Positions 59,801-64,000 of a stretch of 64,000 nt of DNA are shown in pieces. Origin of the DNA: Flaviflagellibacter deserti (lineage in GTDB: Bacteria > Pseudomonadota > Alphaproteobacteria > Rhizobiales > Methylopilaceae); contig NZ_JBHSJF010000002.1 in NCBI RefSeq assembly GCF_042652085.1, forward strand, positions 1 through 64,000, read 5' to 3'. Under the pieces are notes generated by a model that saw only the letters and a list, made by a program, of their open reading frames with translations, made no database searches and had not been told where the DNA came from. The number at the start of each line of letters is the position of its first letter. The stretch's first letter is position 1. The position numbers were made by a program, and so were the translations under genes.

Positions 59801-60244
59801 ATGTGCGACTATAGCCTCGAATCTGTTGCGTCCCGCCCGGCCAAAGTCGGCGACAAGCTGGTCTCCACCAGCTTTCCCGGCACCACCACACGCGGCTTTT
59901 CGGCCGTCGGTGAACCCAATATGGCCGTCTGCCTTCTCCCAGGCACCGAAATAGCCTTCGACAAGGAGATAGAATGTGAGGGAGCGCTCGGATTCCTAGC
60001 GACGCGCAAACTCGGTCAGACGCTCGCCCGCTTCCGTCACATAAACGAAGGCCATCCGCATATGCATCATGATGCGCTGGAGGTGCCGGACGGCAGGATG
60101 GTGCTTCTGACGCTCCTGCGCCACGGCCAGTACGCGACCGTGCTGCAGCTGCCGGCGGACTCCGCCGCCGACACGCATGATGAGAAGAAGCAAGAGTCCG
60201 AAGAGGAGCGGCGCTCCTATCTGGACTATCTCACCATCGACTGA
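59801..60244 (+). CDS. Conserved hypothetical protein (CDYSL-type)
   Basis: 147 residues from the ATG at 59801, preceded by an AGAGG site; a longer frame is rejected. The start CDYSLESVASRPAKVGDKL and the TRGF/PGTEIAF segments resemble an uncharacterised family I know from Bradyrhizobium and its relatives. A second half with RHINEGHPHMHHDALEVPDG has several His. It ends in an acidic Asp/Lys/Glu stretch. Function unknown. A strong hairpin follows at 60250-60277. Confidence 0.7.
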   Translation: MCDYSLESVASRPAKVGDKLVSTSFPGTTTRGFSAVGEPNMAVCLLPGTEIAFDKEIECEGALGFLATRKLGQTLARFRHINEGHPHMHHDALEVPDGRMVLLTLLRHGQYATVLQLPADSAADTHDEKKQESEEERRSYLDYLTID

Positions 60245-60249
60245 GGCGC

Positions 60250-60277
60250 TGCCAAGCCGGGTTTGCCCGGCTTGGCA
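60250..60277. terminator. Hairpin between convergent genes
   Basis: TGCCAAGCCGGG (60250-60261) pairs exactly with CCCGGCTTGGCA (60266-60277) around a TTTG loop: 12 base pairs between two convergent stops. There is no T-run, but it is a likely bidirectional terminator. Confidence 0.75.
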
Positions 60278-60290
60278 CACACCCGGAGTA

Positions 60291-61265
60291 TCAGTCCACC
60301 TTGGCGCCGGAGGCCTTCACGATCGGCGCCCATTTGGCGAGTTCGGCCTCGACGTGCTTCTGGAGTTCCTCAGGCGTCGAGCCGACGGTCGTCGCCGAAA
60401 ATTCCGCGAGCTTCGCCTTGACCTTGGGATCCGCGATCGCCTTGTTGGCGGCGTCGTTCAGCCTGGCGACGACATCGGCCGGCGTCTTGGCCGGGGCGAA
60501 CAGCGCGTTCCAGGTATAGGTCTCGTAGCCCGGCAGCGTCTCGGCGATCGCCGGCATGTCCGGGAACACCGCCGAGCGTTCTTTCGTGGTGACGCCGAGA
60601 CCCTTCAGCTTGCCGTCCTTGATGTGCTGGGTGGAGGAGGGGAGGTTGTCGAACATGATCGGCACCTGGCCGCCGAGCACGTCGATCAGAGCCGGGCCCG
60701 CGCCCTTGTAGGGAACGTGGACGATGTCGACGCCGGCCAGTGACTTGAAGAGCTCGCCCGACAGATGCAGCGGCGTGCCGTTGCCCGACGAGGCATAGGA
60801 GTACTTGCCGGGCTCCTTCTTCACGAGATCGATCAGTTCCTTGACGTTGTTCGCCGGAACCGACGGGTGGACGACGAGGACGTTGGGGACAGTGACGAGG
60901 AGCGAGATCGGCGCGAAGTCCTTCGCGGCGTCGTACGGCATCTTCGTATAGAGCGCCGGGTTGAGTGCATGGGTCGCGACCGTGCCCATGAGGATCGTGT
61001 AGCCGTCGGGCTCAGCCTTCGCGACCGCGGCCGAGCCGATATTGCCGCCGGCGCCGCCGCGATTGTCGACCACGACCTGCTGGCCGAGGAGCGTGCTCAT
61101 CTTCTCCGCCACGAGGCGGCCTACGAGATCGGTCGACCCGCCGGCCGGGAACGGGATGATCAGCGTGATCGCGCGCGTCGGGAAAGTCTGCGCCTCGGCG
61201 GGTATGGCGAGCAGTGATGCAATGGCGGCAAGGCCCGCTGCGAGCAGGCCGCGTGTCGTCTTCAT
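60291..61265 (-). CDS. TctC/Bug-family substrate-binding protein, orphan
   Basis: 324 residues, the usual family length, from the ATG at 61265 with GGGAG upstream; an ATG at 61271 is also possible. Signal peptide ends in AEAQ. The mature part has the Bug family features ITLIIPFPAGGSTDLVGR, VVDNRGGAGGNIGSAAV, and the PYKGAGPALIDVLGGQVPIMFD segment. TctC-type proteins bind carboxylates and similar solutes for the tripartite tricarboxylate transporter. No tctA or tctB gene is adjacent, as in the many orphan Bug genes of proteobacteria. Confidence 0.92.
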   Translation of the reverse strand: MKTTRGLLAAGLAAIASLLAIPAEAQTFPTRAITLIIPFPAGGSTDLVGRLVAEKMSTLLGQQVVVDNRGGAGGNIGSAAVAKAEPDGYTILMGTVATHALNPALYTKMPYDAAKDFAPISLLVTVPNVLVVHPSVPANNVKELIDLVKKEPGKYSYASSGNGTPLHLSGELFKSLAGVDIVHVPYKGAGPALIDVLGGQVPIMFDNLPSSTQHIKDGKLKGLGVTTKERSAVFPDMPAIAETLPGYETYTWNALFAPAKTPADVVARLNDAANKAIADPKVKAKLAEFSATTVGSTPEELQKHVEAELAKWAPIVKASGAKVD

Positions 61266-61378
61266 GAGCATTTTCTCCCTGTGGCGGCATGGACTTGCCG
61301 CTCTGGACGAAAGTTTGGGGCCGAACGCCCAAACTTCCAAGGGGCTTGATGTTGCGTCCTGCTTGCGTGCTGAAAAGT

Positions 61379-61396
61379 GTAACATTATAACATAAC
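61379..61396. promoter_or_regulatory. Zur-box-like palindrome upstream of the zinc operon
   Basis: GTAACATTATAACATAAC is AT-rich in a GC-rich region and carries a TTATAA core with GTA/AC ends, like the GTWATGTTATAACATWAC-type Zur operators of alphaproteobacteria. It shares 15 of 18 bases with the site at 63374-63391. It lies two bases before the ATG of the His-rich gene, so repressor binding could block transcription directly, and it would suit a very short leader. Confidence 0.65.
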
Positions 61397-61398
61397 GT

Positions 61399-61587
61399 AT
61401 GTCGCCGACGCCGGTCCCTCATACGCATGCCCATCGCCATGACCATTCGCATGGTCACGCCCACACACATCGCGTGGCTGTGAAGCCGCCCTTTTCGCTA
61501 CTGCGCCTGTCGGCGGTGCAACGGATCGGCGCCGCCGCCGTGCTCGTTTTGCTCCTCTGGAGCGCAGTTTTCTGGGCGGCGGCCTGA
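61399..61587 (+). CDS. Small His-rich tail-anchored membrane protein of the zinc operon
   Basis: 62 residues. Residues 8-24 alternate His with other residues, giving nine His at every second position (8 to 24). After a short linker, residues about 43-62 form one hydrophobic helix that ends at the C-terminus, so the protein looks tail-anchored. It is probably a metal buffer or loader for the adjacent transporter; this is inference. Its stop and the aztA start share TGATG. There is no ribosome site before the ATG, so translation may be leaderless. Confidence 0.72.
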   Translation: MSPTPVPHTHAHRHDHSHGHAHTHRVAVKPPFSLLRLSAVQRIGAAAVLVLLLWSAVFWAAA

Positions 61588-62330
61588 TGAGCGCCGCAAT
61601 CCGTTTCGACGACGTCACGCTCGGCTATGACCGTCATCCGGCGGTGCATCATCTCTCGGGTGAAATCGCCGCGGGCAGCCTGACCGCGATCGTCGGCCCG
61701 AATGGGGCCGGCAAGTCGACGCTGCTCAAGGGCATCGTCGGGACGCTGTCGCCTCTCGGCGGCCGGATAGACCTCGGCGGCTCGGCGAAAGGCCGCGTCG
61801 CCTATCTTCCGCAGGCGGCGGATATCGACCGCACCTTTCCGCTCTCTGTTTTCGATCTCGTCTCGATGGGTTTGTGGACCCGCTCCGGCCTGTTCGGCGG
61901 CATCGGCCGCAAGGACAAGGAAACGATCGCCGAGGCGATCGCTGCGGTGGGGCTGACCGGTTTCGAGACGCGCCCGATCGGCACGCTCTCCGGCGGCCAG
62001 ATGCAGCGCGCCCTGTTCGCGCGGCTTCTCTTGCAGGACGCTCCCATTATTCTCCTCGACGAGCCGTTCACGGCCATCGATGCGCGCACTACGGCCGACC
62101 TGATCGACGTGGTCGAGCGCTGGCACAAGGAGAAGCGCACGGTGGTCGCTGTGCTGCACGATCTGGAAACCGTGCGCAGGCATTTCCCGCAGTCGCTGCT
62201 GCTGGCCCGGTCTCCGGTCGCCTGGGGCGATACGGCGGAGGCGCTGAGCGCCGAGAACCTGTTCACGGCACGGAGGATGATCGAGGCTTTCGATCCGCAT
62301 GCGACCTCGTGCGAGCGGAAGGTCGCGTGA
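61587..62330 (+). CDS. aztA: Zinc ABC transporter ATP-binding protein, AztA-like
   Basis: 247 residues overlapping the His-rich gene by one base. Walker A GPNGAGKST, signature LSGGQMQRALFARLLL and Walker B IILLDEPFTAIDART are intact. The opening GYDRHPAVHHLSGEI and YLPQAADIDRTFPLSVFDLVSMGLW are those of the AztA group of zinc importers rather than ZnuC. It powers uptake through AztB. Confidence 0.88.
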   Translation: MSAAIRFDDVTLGYDRHPAVHHLSGEIAAGSLTAIVGPNGAGKSTLLKGIVGTLSPLGGRIDLGGSAKGRVAYLPQAADIDRTFPLSVFDLVSMGLWTRSGLFGGIGRKDKETIAEAIAAVGLTGFETRPIGTLSGGQMQRALFARLLLQDAPIILLDEPFTAIDARTTADLIDVVERWHKEKRTVVAVLHDLETVRRHFPQSLLLARSPVAWGDTAEALSAENLFTARRMIEAFDPHATSCERKVA

Positions 62331-62350
62331 TGGTCGATATACTCAATGGC

Positions 62351-62452
62351 CTCATCCTGAGCCGAACCGCGGAGCGGTTCGTGTCGAAGGATGGCGAGTT
62401 CGGAGCTTGGGTCGGTCCTTCGACACGGCCCTGCGGGCCGGCTCAGGATGAG
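62351..62452. repeat. Nested palindromic repeat inside the zinc operon
   Basis: The ends CTCATCCTGAGCC (62351-62363) and GGCTCAGGATGAG (62440-62452) pair perfectly. Inside, GTGTCGAAGGA (62381-62391) pairs with TCCTTCGACAC (62416-62426) and GAACCGC with GCGGTTC. The element fills the 130-base gap between aztA and aztB; the ATG at 62330 that overlaps the aztA stop begins a short frame that leads into it. Confidence 0.85.
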
Positions 62453-62460
62453 GATCGAGG

Positions 62461-63330
62461 ATGATCTACGACTTCCTCATCGCGCCCTTCGCGGAATTCG
62501 ACTTCATGAAGCGCGCTTTGGTCGGCTCGCTGGCTCTGGCGCTGGGCTCCGGGCCGATCGGCGTGTTCCTGATGCTTCGCCGGCTCAGCCTGACGGGCGA
62601 TGCGATGGCACATGCGATCCTGCCTGGCGCCGCGGTGGGTTATCTGATCGCCGGGCTGTCGCTGCCGGCCATGACCATCGGCGGCATGGTGGCCGGCGTC
62701 ACCGTCGCCTTCCTCTCCGGTCTCGTCTCGCGCTTCACCGCGCTGAAGGAAGACGCCTCGCTCGCGACCTTTTATCTGCTGTCGCTCGCGCTCGGCGTGG
62801 TTCTTGTCTCCGCGCGGGGCTCGAACGTCGATCTGCTGCATGTGCTGTTCGGCACGGTGCTGGCGCTGGACGATGCGGCTCTGTTCCTGATCGCGGGCAT
62901 CGCGACCGTGAGCGTGCTGACGCTCGCCGCGATCTACCGGCCGCTCGTGCTTGAATGCGTCGATCCGGGCTTCCTGCGCTCTGTCTCGAATGCCGGCGCG
63001 CCGGTCCACATGGTTTTCCTCGCGCTCGTCGTGATGAACCTCGTCGGCGGCTTCCATGCCCTCGGCACGCTGCTCGCCGTCGGCCTGATGATGCTGCCAG
63101 CCGCCGCCGCGCGGATGTGGACGCAGGACGTCACCGTCATGCTGATCCTGTCCGCCATCGGCGGCGCGGTGTCCGGCTATATCGGCCTTCTCGTTTCCTA
63201 TCATTGGTCGCTGCCGGCGGGCCCGGCCATCATCCTGTCCGCGGGCGGGCTTTATCTCGCATCGCTGGCTTTCGGCGCGCAGGGCGGTTTCGTTCAGCGC
63301 CTCGTGCCGGTCCGTCACCTCGAAGCCTGA
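62461..63330 (+). CDS. aztB: Zinc ABC transporter permease, AztB-like
   Basis: 289 residues with about eight hydrophobic helices. The ABC-3 family features LRRLSLTGDAMAHAILPGAAVGYLIAGL and ALKEDASLATFYL are present, together with SNVDLLHVLFGTVLALDD. It forms the membrane channel with AztA and receives zinc from AztC. It starts just after the nested repeat and ends 30 bases before aztC. Confidence 0.88.
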   Translation: MIYDFLIAPFAEFDFMKRALVGSLALALGSGPIGVFLMLRRLSLTGDAMAHAILPGAAVGYLIAGLSLPAMTIGGMVAGVTVAFLSGLVSRFTALKEDASLATFYLLSLALGVVLVSARGSNVDLLHVLFGTVLALDDAALFLIAGIATVSVLTLAAIYRPLVLECVDPGFLRSVSNAGAPVHMVFLALVVMNLVGGFHALGTLLAVGLMMLPAAAARMWTQDVTVMLILSAIGGAVSGYIGLLVSYHWSLPAGPAIILSAGGLYLASLAFGAQGGFVQRLVPVRHLEA

Positions 63331-63360
63331 ATAAGTTCGGTTTCGCAAAGGGGGTTCATC

Positions 63361-64000
63361 ATGCGTATTGTATGTAACGTTATAACATTGCTGGCTATCG
63401 GCGCTGGTCTCGCGCTGTCGGCTCCGGCCCACGCGCAGGACAAGCTCGCAACGGTCGCGAGTTTCTCGATCCTCGGCGATTTCGTGAAGAATGTCGGCGG
63501 CGACCGCATCGCGGTAACGACCCTCGTCGGCCCGAACGGCGACGCGCATGTCTACGAGCCGACGCCCGCTGATGCGAAGGCGCTCAACACGGCGAAGGTC
63601 GTCTTCATCAACGGGCTCGGTTTCGAGGGATGGATGGACCGTCTCGTTCGGGCGTCCGGCTCGAAGGCCACGGTCGTCACCGCGAGCCAGGGCGTGACCC
63701 CGATCGCCTTCGCCGGCGAGGAAGAGGACGACCACGCCAAGGGCAAGAAGCACGCGCATGAGGAACACGAGCACGGCCAGGACCCGCATGCCTTTCAGTC
63801 GATCGCGAACGTCAAGCTCTATGTTGGGAATATCCGTGATGCCCTGATCGCCGCCGATCCGGCGGGCAAGGACGTCTACGAGGCCAATGCCACGGCTTAC
63901 ACGGCCAAGCTGGACGCGCTCGACGGCGAGGTGAAAGCCGCAATCCAGGCGATCCCGGAGGGACAGCGCAAGATCATCACCTCACACGACGCTTTCGGCT
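63361..64000 (+). CDS. aztC: Zinc ABC transporter substrate-binding protein, AztC-like (partial)
   Basis: The gene runs off the window after about 213 codons. The ATG at 63361 has an AGGGGG site. Residues 1-26 form a signal peptide ending in AHAQ. The mature part is of the TroA/ZnuA cluster: VATFSILGD-like VASFSILGDFVKNVGG, the GDAHVYEP zinc-ligand region, a charged His/Glu-rich loop (about 125-142, HAKGKKHAHEEHEHG) and DPHAFQSIANVKLYVGN. It captures periplasmic zinc. A Zur-like palindrome lies within codons 5-11. Confidence 0.9.
   Translation, partial: MRIVCNVITLLAIGAGLALSAPAHAQDKLATVASFSILGDFVKNVGGDRIAVTTLVGPNGDAHVYEPTPADAKALNTAKVVFINGLGFEGWMDRLVRASGSKATVVTASQGVTPIAFAGEEEDDHAKGKKHAHEEHEHGQDPHAFQSIANVKLYVGNIRDALIAADPAGKDVYEANATAYTAKLDALDGEVKAAIQAIPEGQRKIITSHDAFG
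63374..63391. promoter_or_regulatory. Zur-box-like palindrome within the aztC start
   Basis: GTAACGTTATAACATTGC matches 15 of 18 bases of the site at 61379-61396 and has the same TTATAA core. It lies 13-30 bases inside aztC, in the signal-peptide coding part. It could repress a separate aztC promoter in the aztB-aztC gap or act as a roadblock; not tested. Confidence 0.6.

Overview
The window is a GC-rich chromosomal segment of an alphaproteobacterium, most likely a member of the Hyphomicrobiales (Rhizobiales). The evidence is the rRNA operon layout (16S, tRNA-Ile, tRNA-Ala, 23S, 5S, tRNA-fMet), the block ubiG / lysC-ptsP-prfA-prmC-DUF4167 / clpB, the nitrogen-type phosphotransferase enzyme I (PtsP), and alphaproteobacterial families such as DUF1178, DUF4167 and the AztABC-type zinc transporter. 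I cannot name the genus from sequence reading alone.

Layout. 0.3-10.6 kb: a MscS-type channel, a CAP lipoprotein, a D,D-carboxypeptidase coupled to a CobW GTPase, an acyl-CoA synthetase coupled to a DUF924 gene, a lipid-linked oligosaccharide flippase, a gamma-carbonic anhydrase and a cupin. 10.6-16.3 kb: aroK-aroB read leftward; a tiny membrane-protein gene coupled to xerD, then accA and an L,D-transpeptidase-fold lipoprotein read rightward. 16.4-25.5 kb: secA, a parvulin isomerase, argJ, mutT, an orphan Flp pilin, a methyltransferase, comF, a glutaredoxin, a nitrilase and a DUF1178 gene. 25.7-38.1 kb: ubiG, then lysC, ptsP, prfA, prmC, DUF4167, a MOSC gene, clpB and a truncated haemoglobin. 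38.2-46.4 kb: an M23 endopeptidase and one complete rRNA operon with promoter, boxA-like leader and terminator.

46.5-61.3 kb is more accessory: a GAF protein, a DUF985 cupin, a GAF-PAS-GGDEF-EAL protein, a KGG stress protein, a creatininase-family hydrolase coupled to pyrrolidone-carboxylate peptidase, an EamA exporter, an orphan ABC ATPase, a Tat-exported Arg/Tyr-rich protein, a DUF1275 membrane protein, a 750-base gene-poor block, a short AT-richer island with two translationally coupled HEPN-like genes, thiC with a TPP riboswitch, and an orphan TctC-type binding protein. 61.4-64 kb: a zinc-uptake operon made of a small His-rich membrane protein, aztA, aztB and aztC (cut by the window edge), with two Zur-box-like palindromes.

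Most genes are housekeeping and sit in short operons with 1-4 base overlaps (ATGA, GTGA, TTGA, TGATG). Several families of palindromic intergenic repeats punctuate the segment. The parts least explained by known biology are the HEPN-like pair at 56.1-57.3 kb, the alternating-histidine protein with its Zur-like boxes at 61.4-63.4 kb, the 46-residue membrane protein coupled to xerD, and the large non-coding block at 55.4-56.1 kb.
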